This document shows positions 47,356-58,170 of a DNA stretch of 64,000 bases, piece after piece (positions within the stretch are counted from its first letter, which is position 1; each line of letters begins with the position of its first letter). The notes beneath the pieces were generated by a model, which saw only the letters and a list, made by a program, of their open reading frames with translations, did not search any database and was not told the origin of the DNA. Made by a program: the position numbers and the translations under genes. This DNA comes from Lithospermum erythrorhizon (lineage: Eukaryota > Streptophyta > Magnoliopsida > Boraginales > Boraginaceae): positions 1 to 64,000 of the forward strand of contig JADFUC010000689.1 of the NCBI GenBank assembly GCA_019722365.1, written 5' to 3'.

Positions 47356-48158
47356 TGAAAAAGTGTAATCGTCTACTTCGAAGTACCAGTTGTCAGTACA
47401 CCAGTTATCAACACTATGACTGACACGACCCAAGAATAACAAAATAAAGACTGTGCTAAAAGTAAAAACACAACAACTTGGTAGCCCAGTTCGGTGCTAA
47501 TGTAGCACCTAGGTCTAGGGAGGCAGTTTGCCTAGTGAAAGATTTCACTATGATATGAGAATTATAAATAAGAACTTATACGAATGCTCCCATTCTTCTT
47601 CGCCCTATTCTACTCCTATCTCTATGTGCAGCACCCAAGCCCCCTCGATCAATACACCTATCCTCGAAAGACACACTACTATCCCTGGGTGACGTGTCAA
47701 CCACGTGGGTAATCACTAAACACAGGACTGCTCGTAACAGGCGCCGCTAACACCAGCTTTACAATCTAAAGGAGTTTATAGTACTGCATATCTGTACCTC
47801 TACAAAATAAAATAAACACATATAATTTTTTCCTCACAAAATACAATGCAAAATTCTTTCTTGTTTCGCACATCTTTAGGTCTGCATGAGAGGCCTTTAT
47901 ATAGTGTAGGAACAAACAAGTTTATAGAAATAACTTCTATAGATAAAATTTCATCTTGTAAAATAATCAATGCATTCGGTCTTCTTTCCTTCTGTTATTA
48001 AATGTGTGAATCTTCCTACTTGATGCCCAAGTAATTCCTTTTCCATTAACTAAATCATATCTTATGAGATTTTCTTCATAAAAGGAAACAATATCTTCTT
48101 CGAAATCTTGTCACCGCCTCGAGTCGGGTTGGCCGCCAATAGTTGTAGACAACAGTAA
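47356..48158 (-). repeat. Copia 5' LTR (minus strand)
   Basis: Bounded on its 3' side by the primer site at 47341-47353. The outer edge is proposed at 48158, where the minus strand reads TGTTACTGTTGTCTACAAC, giving about 800 bp. A stretch near 47890-47900 reads CTATATAAAGGCC on the minus strand (a TATA box, with transcription towards lower coordinates). Sequence is unlike family E. The outer edge is uncertain. Confidence 0.5.
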
Positions 48159-50375
48159 CATTGTAAAACACTTGACCAATTTTTATAATTAAATGTAAAG
48201 CCTAGACATATAAGTACGGAACATACTTGGCTGGCAGATGATAAAAACGGATGATCACCTTAACTTTGTGTTCGGAGAAAACTTAGCTGACCCCTCTAAC
48301 GAAACTCTCCAAAGAGCTAAATAAAGATCATGTAATGGTACGGGTCTAAAGAACAAACTAGCACCGGTGATCAAAACCCAATTCTTATCTAGAAAATTGA
48401 TTCTATACAAGAATTCAATGGGTAAGAACAAGTCACTGAAGCTATGCCTTGTGGAGCTTAACTTTGCCATTAAATTCTTCAAGCTTAACAATTACGTTTG
48501 TTATTAATGACGATCTATGATCTTAATAGAGTATCTAGTTTGTAAAACTAACGTTCATCAACGATATCACGTAATACATCCTAAGTAACCGGATGAAAGT
48601 TGACTCCAACTTTGTAACGTAGAAACGGGTCGCTTTCGATTAGTAGAAAGCGACTCCCATATAAATCTTAATAACGCGGGCGCCATTGCCACGGTCTTTA
48701 ACAAAGGCATGCAAAGCGTTGTTTAATGAAGAATATAATGCGATCGAAAGGAAGGATGTTTTTTCAAATATAGGAGTCGAATAATGCCCAACTCTATAAA
48801 AGATGCATTTTACTTGGATAAAGATTTGAGATGATGATTCTATATATTGGTCCACAGTTATTACATACTATGCTTATACTTTACAATACGAAAGATTATA
48901 TTACACAACTTCATGGATTGCTAAAAAATTATGTAAACATGTATAGCCTAAACTTCATAATGCAGATGAAGCACAATCAGAAAAGGAAAGAAAGAAAAGA
49001 AAAAAAGGAGTGGTCCTGGATCGGGTTGTCTGTGGACCCATCCATCACGGTTAGCGATTTCTTGGTCCCGACTTACGACATTTCCGAGCTATTAACGCAA
49101 CGTTGAATGGTAGATTACGCCGAAGATAAGAACTCATGACCATGTTTGATGTTTTTGAGCTAATAGACAACACATATTCAACATGATTTAGTGAATATAA
49201 ATATTACATCATACAACATCGTCGTAGCTTATTTTGTTTCCTCTATATTTGAGAGTTTGATGGTTATTTAATACTTAGAAAATTCTAAGCATTACCATTT
49301 CATTTGTACTCTCAAAAGGCTCTCATACAAGTGAAATCTTCTCTTCAATTAAAGTTAGCTTTAACTCGTTTTATTTACCAATACAATCTTTTGCGTATAA
49401 GATAAAAAGATCAGATGAAAACATTAATTTCTCGATTCAAGACTTGTAGGAATTTTGTAAATAGTTTTTAGTTGTTTTCATCATTATAATAGACTTTTTA
49501 ATAGTGATTCTTTTGTGAAATACAAGTTTATTTCTTACATTTTCATCTTGAACTTGGATGAACGTATAAGTTAAGCATCTATGTCAAGTATTCGAGGGTG
49601 GTTTTCGCAATTCAATCTTGATAAGGGCCTTAATAGCTTATGTCATTTCCTGATTTAGTATAAGGACTTTATAAGCGTATCTATGAAATGATTTGATGGT
49701 TTGACATTATTAAAAGTTGAAATTCATCAAATTTTCGATGACGTTTTTAAATTTACTGTGTTTGTGTAATAATTCCACCTCCTTTGATGAATCTAGGCAC
49801 CTCTTATGGTCGAGGGATTGATAGGGTCCCGATCAATCCACCCTTTGATCATGTTGTGGCACAATATTGAGTTATTGACCAATACATCTATAGATCCCGA
49901 TAGCCTTCCGAGCTGATTCCAAATTTTGTCTTCAACAAAAACTGCCGAATTATTACATCTTCTGTATCTTCATGTGATTGCTAGCATATTCTAATGGTCC
50001 GGTTACACTTTTGTAATGACCCATAAAGAAAAAGTTGTCTTATTCTAGTGGACATCCATTTTTGGTCTTACTGCCAGCATAATCATGATTCACTAACATG
50101 GTGGAAAACATTCTTTAAGTGGGGGCAGATAGAAAAACAAAAAAAAATGGTCACGAGTTGAATTCCCTTATATTGCGGCAATTGTTAACAGTTCTTGCAC
50201 ACTAGCTTTATTATTTCTGGTAGTTTAGCAACTCCTAACCACTAATCTCTAGATATTCAACCTTCACTACTAATCCTTTTCCCGTTTTCGTTTTTGCCTA
50301 AAATCAAGAACCTTTTCTTTTGACTTTTTTATACCTGTTTGGGGTCTCTCAGTTTTGTGGGAGTCTCTGAGATTA
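48159..50375. other. Intergenic region upstream of the DUF946 gene
   Basis: AT-rich, with short frames only (for example 48255-48491 -, 48640-48855 -, 48831-49106 +) and none recognisable. The last few hundred bases before 50376 should hold the promoter and 5' UTR of the next gene. I see no unambiguous TATA box, only TTTTTTATACCTG at about 50326. Confidence 0.5.
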
Positions 50376-52472
50376 ATGAGACCACTTAATACATATATGT
50401 TTCTTCTCATTTTGTGCATCTCCTTATCCAGGTGCTTCACATTGTCCACATGGCCTCCAGGTACTTCTTCAATTTATCTACTTTTATCCATTTCAAAAAT
50501 AAAATTTACTTATATTGTTATTAGTTGATTGAATCCAATGTTTTTGGTGCATAAATAGATTGATTATGTAGTTTGGAACTTGCAGTTTAATCTAACCAAG
50601 AATTTTAGTACTCCGCTGTATGTAGTAGTTCCTCCATTTCAAATTAATTGATAAGCTTTTAGTGAACAAATGGGCAACATACTTTTGAAGCAACTTTCAG
50701 TTGTCCAGTTTTAATTATATTTATATTGAAAGATTAATAAAATAAGATAATACACTCACTGCATGGAAGCAGGTCATCTAGACTATATAGAAGACTGTAA
50801 GAAATGAAAAGATTTTGTCAATTCGATGCGAGCTAATATTGTTGTATAATCTGATCCATTTTATGTTTTTGTATATTACATGATTAATGGTTGAAAAATT
50901 TCTTCAATTGCTCCAGGTGTTGGTTTTGGTAATGGAGTAATTGATCTAGGAGGATTATTGATTTGTCAAATCAAGAATTTCGCTACAATTTGGACTGTGA
51001 ATGAAGGTGGACCGGATAATATTGGAGCCACATTTTATGAACCTTCTGAACTCCCAGATGGGTTTTTTATGCTTGGAAGCTATAGCCAATCCAACACTAA
51101 TTCTCTCCCCGGATGGGTTGTAGCCGGAAAAGATACTACAAATGACCCTTCTGAAGTCATTCTTAAGTCACCAATTGATTACACTCTTGTTTTAAATAGC
51201 ACATCTCTACCAATCAATCAAGATGGCACTGCCTACATTTGGCGGCCAATAGCACCGGAAGGATACATAGCTATTGGTAATGTCATAACACGGTTACCTG
51301 AGAAGCCATCCCTGGATAAAATCAGGTGTGTTCGATCCGATTTTGTCACGATTGAAGAAAATGGTGATTGGATTTGGGGATCTGGAGATTCAAGCCATTC
51401 TAACTCATTGAATCTGTATTCCACTGTGAGAGAACGAGGAAGCAGGATCGAGTTTCTGGTTCCCACTGGGACATTTCTTATTCAGGGAAATGGTTCTACA
51501 GCAACATCTGTTTTGTATTTAAAGAATCTTCCTGGAAATTTTTCTGCAATGCCAAACATGGCTCAAATCCAGGAGTTAATCAAAAAATATTCTCCAGTGT
51601 TATATTTTCACCCTGATGAACATTTCTTCCCCTCTTCAGTGTCCTGGTTTTTCGAAAATGGAGGTCTTTTGTACGCCAGAGGGCAAGAATCGAAACCTGT
51701 TTTAATCGATCCAACAGGGTCAAATCTTCCTCAAGGTGGTTCAAATGACGGGTTATATTGGCTTGATTTGCCAATAGATGATGCATCAGTAAAGAGGGGG
51801 GATTTACAGAGTGCCGGTTCATATATACACATTAAACCTACACTTGGAGCTACTTGCACCGATATAGCTATATGGATCTTTTACCCTTACAATGGCCCTG
51901 CTAAAGCCAGAGTCAATTTTATTAATATTGATTTAGGCAGGGTAGGAGAACATGTTGGTGATTGGGAACATGTAACATTGAGGGTCAGTAATTTCGATGG
52001 CGAGTTGAAAAGTTTGTATTTTTCTCAGCACAGCAAAGGGACGTGGTTAGATGCAACGAAGGTTGAGTACCAAAATGGTAACAAACCAGTTGTATATTCA
52101 TCGCTGCATGGACATGCCGCTTTCCCTAATGCAGGAACAAATTTGATGGGGAATGGTAAAATTGGGGTTAGAAATGATGCAGCTAAAGGAAAAATGTTCA
52201 TGGACACTGGAATAAATTACACAATTATTTGTGCAGACTATTTGAAGCCTCTTATTGGTGAGCCATCCTGGTTAAATTATGCTAGGGAATGGGGACCAAA
52301 AATCAACTATGATTTGAAAGATGAGATAAATAAAGTTACCAAGATTTTGCCTGCAAAGCTTAAGAGGAAATTTATGGGGATTTTCAATAGTCTTCCGAAT
52401 GAGGTTTTAGGTGAGGAGGGGCCAACTGGACCTAAATGGAAAGATAGCTGGGATGGAAATGAAAGAGTTTAA
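50376..52472 (+). CDS. DUF946 / Vps62-like protein
   Basis: Two exons: 50376-50460 (85 nt) and 50917-52472 (1,556 nt), with a 456-bp GT-AG intron (TCCAG|GTACTT ... CTCCAG|GTGTTGG), phase 1, encoding 546 residues. Residues 1-20 (MRPLNTYMFLLILCISLSRC) look like a signal peptide or anchor. TWPPG, completed by the splice, and GVGFGNGVIDLGGL form the family's N-terminal motif. EGGPDNIGATFYEPSELPDG lies at about 58-77, YSPVLYFHPDEHFFPSSVSW at about 253-272, HVGDWEHVTLRVSNFDGELK at about 374-393, LHGHAAFPNAGT at about 426-437 and REWGPKINYDL near 485. These are hallmarks of the plant DUF946 family, related to yeast Vps62, and the length is usual. Biochemical role unknown. Intact and the strongest gene of the window. 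Taking exon 2 alone would force a false TTG start at 50958. Confidence 0.95.
50461..50916 (+). other. Intron of the DUF946 gene
   Basis: 456 bp, AT-rich, starting GTACTTCTTC and ending TTCAATTGCTCCAG. Splicing rebuilds the conserved W-P-P-G-x-G-F motif across the junction (glycine codon split G|GT). Confidence 0.92.
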
Positions 52473-52850
52473 ATGTATTGCATATTTGCATGCATTTTAT
52501 TTTAAGTGTAGAGAACATTTGAACTTATGATTCATAAAGTGTAATTTTGAGTGAAAAAATACAGGAGTTTAGGTATTACTACCGCCGTTCAAAAAGTGTT
52601 GTTAGATGAATTCTATTTTAAAATTAGGAACAATAATTTTACAAATGTTGTATACTATTTGCTGGAAAATATTAAAAAAAATATTATTTTTTAATGTATT
52701 TCTTATTAATATAATTTTAGTTATTCTAATATAATTACCACGAGTCAGATAGTAAATACAAATGAGAAATTGGAAAATATATGAGCTAATTGCTAATTTA
52801 ATTTCAATAAGTAGGATCAACTTTGATAGTTTAAAAGAAGGGATTTAGTC
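52473..52850. other. 3' UTR and AT-rich spacer
   Basis: Follows the TAA stop of the DUF946 gene. No AATAAA is seen; CATAAA (about 52535) and TTGTAA-like stretches are the only polyadenylation candidates. The remainder is AT-rich and without genes. Confidence 0.5.
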
Positions 52851-54400
52851 CGAGAAAATGATTGTTTGTTCATAATTTAACGAAAATGATAAATAAAAGG
52901 CAGACGTCTGAGTAAAATCGATGATGCTTGTTTGTAGAAAGTGAAATTATTAAATAAATAATTAAAAGAATTAAGATGACTTAATCAATTCATTAAATGA
53001 ACCACTATAAAGTGACAAACGTGGCTATTTGTGTTCTCGATCGGAGCCCTAAATTTAATGTGAAACCCTAAATGCAGAGCGAGGGTTTCAAATAACCGCA
53101 ATTAAAAAGTTAAATTCAAATTTAGGGTTCAGTGAAAAACCCTAATGTTATTTACTTAAAATCGGTCAAAGGGGCTAGAAATGAAGTTATGGAACTTATG
53201 GGGTTCAAAATAAGCACACAAAAAGTTTCGGGGTTCAAAATGGAGCTCAGAAGTTGTGTGTTCGAAATTAAGGCTTAAGGTTCGAGTCCCGATAATAATC
53301 GTTTATTTTTTAAAATCAGGCTTCCTCAAATCAAAATAAGAACTGTTTGATTTTTGGAGAAAATTAATCCACACTAAATCTCCAGACGGTTCGTATGCGC
53401 CGAAATTCAACGGTTAGAGTAGTGAAATCCAATGAAAATATCCAACAATCAAAAAGCCGTGCCGAGGCCTAGAAGCTTATAAATACCTCCTCCCCCTATT
53501 TTTGAAAATCATACCTGATTCTCATTGATACACAAAAAACACGCAAGAAAATATAGAGGGCGCCTCTCTCAAATTCTACGAGTTGAATCTTTTTTAAAGC
53601 ACCAGCGAAACACCAGTGGCGGAAACACCTGCAGGCGACAAAATGATGAGAATACGTCTGAGATCTCTCAGAGAATGCTTGAATATTTAGGGAATAAAAT
53701 TTAAAAGCACACAGTTATTAAATAGAAATCTTATATGAACACGAACATTCTCGGGTTTGATTCATGAAGTTCGAGATATCATTAAATACACTAAATATTC
53801 GGTCCTATATGGTGGATTCGAGGCGAGGCTGTTCAATGAGCCGTCTGAGTGGTCGATCACTCATTGACAAAATTAAGGGGCGTCCAGCTTCATCTTAAAT
53901 CATTATGGCAACAATGCCCAGATGGTTGTGAAATGCAGCTAAAAGCATTATGTTAGCTTCAAAACGTTATTGCTCCATACAACCCAGTACTTTAGAGTTC
54001 ATCCGATCGAGCAAGTAAGCAGCGTCTACTAAGTCCAAGAAATAGTAGCTCATTGACTAAGCAGTCCCAACTTTTGGGCGTATCAAAGTCATAGTGAAGT
54101 TAAAGCCTAGACTGGCTGAGGCAGCTTGTAGTAAGTCCCAGAGTCCCCAATGTGAACCGGAGATCAAGTCAATGACCGAAAGATCAAATCCATACAACCT
54201 TGACATAGGAATAAATTGCTAAGGCTTCCCGACTCGGACCATATCCAACTCGGACAGTCACAAGTCCATAAAGACCATGACAATATCCCGACTCATAGGC
54301 TCCTATCAAATCAAATCATGACAAGTCAGTACCAGTGATATCGTCAGGCGAGCTATGCAAGCTCCTATCAAGACCAAATCAAGTCAAACAAGTCAAAGAA
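52851..54400 (+). repeat. Probable 5' LTR and leader of a Tat gypsy
   Basis: No coding sequence. A TATA box (TATAAATA, 53478-53485) in an AAGCTTATAAATACCTCCTCC context is followed by leader-like pyrimidine-rich sequence. Repeats of the phrase AAACCCTAA / TTTAGGGTT (about 53045-53150) precede it. About 1.3 kb further on, the plus-strand Tat-type Gag begins. I infer LTR plus leader from position and promoter; edges and a primer site were not found. Confidence 0.35.
53478..53485 (+). promoter_or_regulatory. TATA box upstream of Tat-type element
   Basis: TATAAATA, about 70 bp before a CT-rich leader, plus-strand orientation matching the Gag remnant downstream. Confidence 0.45.
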
Positions 54401-54879
54401 ATTAAGACATCTCTAAATCGTCAACAAACGCTTAGGGACTCATATTTGGGCGTCGATCTCTTTGATTTGATAAAGCGCATGCAATGAGAAATTTTACTAC
54501 AACGGACAAGTGTCGGAAGGCCCAAAGCAACTATCGTGATCATGATCATGAGTACACCTATTAGGGATCTGCGCTCATGCAGGCAGCTCTGTCAGTTACA
54601 GCAAATAATGATAATTTGGTATCACCTCCATAGAAAAGCGGATAAGCTACTTGAGGGATGGTACAGAAAGCTTGTTCTGAAACATGTAACACTAAGATTA
54701 ATTTGTATCTTTCGGATAAACCGGGAAAGATAGATCAAGAGCATAGAGCAGTCGAGCTGCTCCTAAAAACAAAACAGGCGCTGAAATCTAAAATGGGAGA
54801 TGGGACGTCCCATTCATTCCCTCATGATACCGGGTTCATCCGCAGAGGGACCCAGCTGAGAGGAATCTGATAGAAACTT

Positions 54880-55900
54880 ATCGTTCCGATTAGATGGAAT
54901 GATTCCAGCACCTAAGCAGGGGCAATAAAAGGTCCATGAAGAAGATCAAGTCACCTTCATATAAATGACCTTCCATATCATACCTACCTAAAGCCCTACA
55001 TCACCTTATATAAAACCGGAAAATTTGAAGATGTGAAGAGACTGTCACACTTTGACTTCGACAACACGATGGGTGGGAATCCCAAACAACATATACCCGA
55101 GCTGTTTAGACTTTCATGATACTAGGGCTGAAGGGGATGAAATAGTCAACCGATTCGTTAAACTCTCTCAAAGGGAATAGGTTCGATTGTTACATTGACT
55201 TAGACTTGCTTCCCATGAGGTGGTTGGGCTCATTTGAAAAAGGTTTCTCAACCGCTTCTTGTTACAAGAGATGATTAGCATGATAGAGCTAAGCGCTACA
55301 AAAGCAAAAAGGAGAGCTAGTTGGGCTTTGGCATCAAGCGATGAAAACTTGAAATACAAAGATAGGCTCTCGAGTCATCGACATGTCTATACAAGGCATC
55401 TTGGCTGGGACCTCAGTACATTATCAGAATACTTCTAGAACCTTGAGGCTATGCTTGAGCTTTCACGACATAGACTCGGCATTCTTGCAAACAAAGGGAG
55501 TCAGCTATTCACGCAACTTCTTATTCGAAGGCCAAATGAGGCAGGAAGCCAAAGCTTCAAAGGATTCGAGAAGAAAAAAGCACATGATGTGACTTCTAAA
55601 ACCAAGTTCTCATGAGAACTAAGAGGTCAAAGAGGCTTGACCTTTGAGAAAAAATGAACTTCTCACACTTAAAGAGATGCAAAGAGAAAAGGACTATCAC
55701 TTCTTGCTTGACTACGATGTTTCCCTTGTCTTTGATGAGCTATTGAAATCAAAGCTCATAGAACTCCCTAAAGTCAAAGAGACCTGACAGCTTGAAGCAC
55801 GAACCCGACTTACTAGTATAAATCAGGATAGTAGGGCATCCCATTGAAAAATATTTCATATTCAGAAAAGAGCATTGATAGATCTACTTAAGAAAGGGAT
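54880..55900 (+). pseudogene. Ty3/gypsy Tat-lineage Gag remnant
   Basis: Order of recognisable pieces: NRFVKLSQRE (about 55150-55180), then MISMIELSATKAKRRASWAL (about 55270-55330), the 'rRtVSMiELtntkQ.kgE' segment. KYKDRLS at about 55355 is the 'dCKDRLSE' segment. AMLELSHDIDSAFL (about 55450-55490) is 'elatrAHDmEla'. LLKSKLIELPKVKET (about 55740-55785), followed by a Gly/His-poor CKYHR-like stretch, ends the protein. The same family is found on the minus strand at 6480-7260. Frameshifts and stops throughout. Gag of these elements forms the virus-like particle core. Confidence 0.7.
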
Positions 55901-56149
55901 AATTACCTTGGAAGAGACAAAGTCTCTTCGACCACATGTACCATCACCGTCGTCTAACCGCTACAAAGTCGAGATACTAACTTTTGGAGAGAAGTAGACT
56001 CGTACAGTAAAGCATGGTGATTACTCGGGGCGATCAAGACTAAGCATGCCGTATGCGTGTTGAAGTTGTGAAACTCAACTCTTTATGAAGCATTAAGGGT
56101 GTGATACCTACTTAGTAGTCTCAGACTTTAAACATCACATTGATGGAGG

Positions 56150-57160
56150 CTTCCCTTGAAGATGTTTTCATATGACCCACTCATGTGTCAAAACTACATA
56201 AATGAAATGTTGGATAAGCGAGAATCTTTGGTAGATGGAGGATCAATTGTAGAAATATTCTACCCTCTAGACATTGAAGTTGCTAGTATGTCCTTAAAGA
56301 CTTACAACACATTCAGCATTATAATTCAAGGTTTTAACTTGAGGCGAGAATTCTCGGAGGAAAAGTATGTATGCACTTGGTGATAGAGAACTAGAAACCA
56401 CATCTTTGTTTCATGTGATGAATGCCAAGGTCACACTCTGATATCCTACGAGAAAGTCCTTGGATCCACAACAATAATGTTTCCTACGCCATTGATTGAA
56501 GTACTGAAGATGGCATGGAGAGAGAGCAGTCAAAAGCGGACAAAATCCGTTTAGGTGAAGAAGTCACTTTGTTGATGCCAAATACTAGAAGAAAGGGCAA
56601 ATCTAGCCGGAGGCGAGGGCAGCGCCGAGATGTCTCCAAAATCTCAACATCTATCATCTTTACATGAAGCCGAGGAGGAAGAGTTAGTTCAAAAAGCGTT
56701 GAGGAAGCGACTTTACCTCGCTCGGCCCGACAAGGTCTTTGGCGTCCTCCTTAAAAGGTTTTGCGACCGGGACCCAAAATAACTGGAACCATGGGTCAAA
56801 AGATTATGACCTCACGCTAAAGGCTATATGTGATCACCTTTAAGGACAAAGAGAGCAAGGGAAAACTACCTCCAGGAGTCATGGCTTAATGAAAATACAC
56901 GGGTTCAGTAGAGCCAAAACATGATGAGGCCGAGAAGGGATGGGGCATCGAGAACTCCAACCACGAGGGTTAGGGTATTGTTGAGGCAAAAAGCGATTGG
57001 TATTTACCTCGTAGCAAAAGTCCTCCGATTGCCTATACATTAGTCACTTGAACACTTGTAGAGGCTGCGGGTCTTCTTCAACTTTCCGGCTCCCGGCTAC
57101 AACATGAGCCCAACCGGGGTATGCCCGGAAGGGTCTCGATACTAGTTGAACAGAAGGAGA
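56150..57160 (+). pseudogene. Tat-type aspartic protease and linker remnant
   Basis: The frame at 56156-56383 reads ESLVDGGSIVEIFYPLDIEV, the active-site loop of a retropepsin in the form D-G-G-S seen in some Tat-type elements, instead of the usual D-S/T-G. It is followed by NTFSIIIQGFNLRREF, the 'l.iqGFn' flap region. The next frame gives TSLFHVMNAKVTL.YPTRKSLDPQQ, comparable with 'fhViDa..sYn.LLGRPWiH'. From about 56870, KIHGFSRAK is the start of the linker before the RT. The RT is absent. The protease would cut the Gag-Pol polyprotein. Confidence 0.65.
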
Positions 57161-57950
57161 CCGGTGCATTTTGCGCTAAGGGAAATAAACACGATCTTTG
57201 ATATGTGAATAAGCGTAGGGTAGTTGTGGATATCTTTGTCACGATGATGTTACTCTCAAGCAGGTGGTGACAGCGATAACCTGAATATATGAATTTCAGT
57301 TAGAAATGTGTGAAGTCTACCCGATGGTGATTTAAATATGTCGTGCGATAAATAAATGTGTCGCTTTGTGGCTTGTAGTATTGGGTGTAGGACCCATTGC
57401 CTTTTGAAAGGAAGGAGGTGCCTACTTTGGTTAAATGGTGGAAATACTATTTGACTAAGCTTTTAATATATAAATGACCCAAAGGCTTTAATTCTTTTCT
57501 TATCAAAATCTAATTTTTTTCCTAATTAGGCGGGGAGTCTATATATAGGAATAGAGTAGAGATGAAAACTTTTAATTATTCGATATGGGCGTGTCCCATT
57601 ATACAAGTAAATCTAGATAAGTATTGGTGGTTTCCATTATGGTATGTTAGAGTTTGGCAGCCTTGTGTCAATGAGCTTTTCACTCCTGTTCTACCAGCTT
57701 TTAGGGCTACATACGATCCGTTTCGAATACAGCAGGCATTATCATGCTGATATCCACAAACTACATAGAAAGTTAAATGAAATCATTGAATAGTTATACG
57801 TAGGGGACATGTTGAATGTCCCTCATAAACATTATTATTGTTGACAGGTATTCCTTAACAAATGCCCCCTTGGCTTGAAGCGAGCTACTTCCGTGGGCAT
57901 ATATTCTATCATGGTAATTATATTCCTTTTTAGAATATACGTTGTTATGC
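57161..57950. other. Unassigned degenerate sequence
   Basis: Short frames only (57562-57750 +), none recognised. It lies beyond the point where the Tat-type element breaks off. Confidence 0.3.
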
Positions 57951-58170
57951 AAAGGCATTCGCCTTTTATTGGACATACGTCTTTGGGAACATCCGTTCAA
58001 TATATATATAGGCATTCGTCTTCCATAGGACAAATGCCCTTTGAACATTCGTTCAGTATATAGAGGCATCCGCCTTTTGTTGGACATACGTCCTTTGAGC
58101 GTTAGATTGCAGCATATAGAGACATCCGCTTTGTTGGACATATGTCCTTTGAACAGTCGTTCGGCAGAAT
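57951..58170 (+). repeat. 55-bp imperfect tandem repeat
   Basis: Four units of about 54-57 bp with the pattern GGCATCCGCCTTTTGTTGGA, then CATACGTCCTTTGAACATTC and GTTCAGTATATA. Units differ at several positions. Minus-strand translation gives a repeating S-N-K-R-R-M-P phrase (57794-58141), which I regard as a by-product of the repeat. Confidence 0.8.

Noticed and set aside
48831..49106. 91-codon frame with a lysine/glutamate-rich middle
   Set aside because: No recognisable homology, AT-rich upstream part and no sign of splicing or conservation; more likely chance.
50958..52472. Stand-alone 504-codon frame with a TTG start
   Set aside because: The conserved domain continues upstream of 50958 to the splice acceptor at 50916/50917 and joins an upstream exon with an ATG at 50376, so the true start is not here.
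53279..53289. GGTTCGAGTCC, the RNA polymerase III B-box consensus of tRNA genes
   Set aside because: The flanks do not form a T-stem beyond two pairs and no A-box or acceptor stem fits upstream; not a tRNA gene.
57794..58141. 115-codon minus-strand frame with repeated S-N-K-R-R-M-P
   Set aside because: The periodicity is that of the 55-bp DNA tandem repeat. The plus strand is open across part of it as well.
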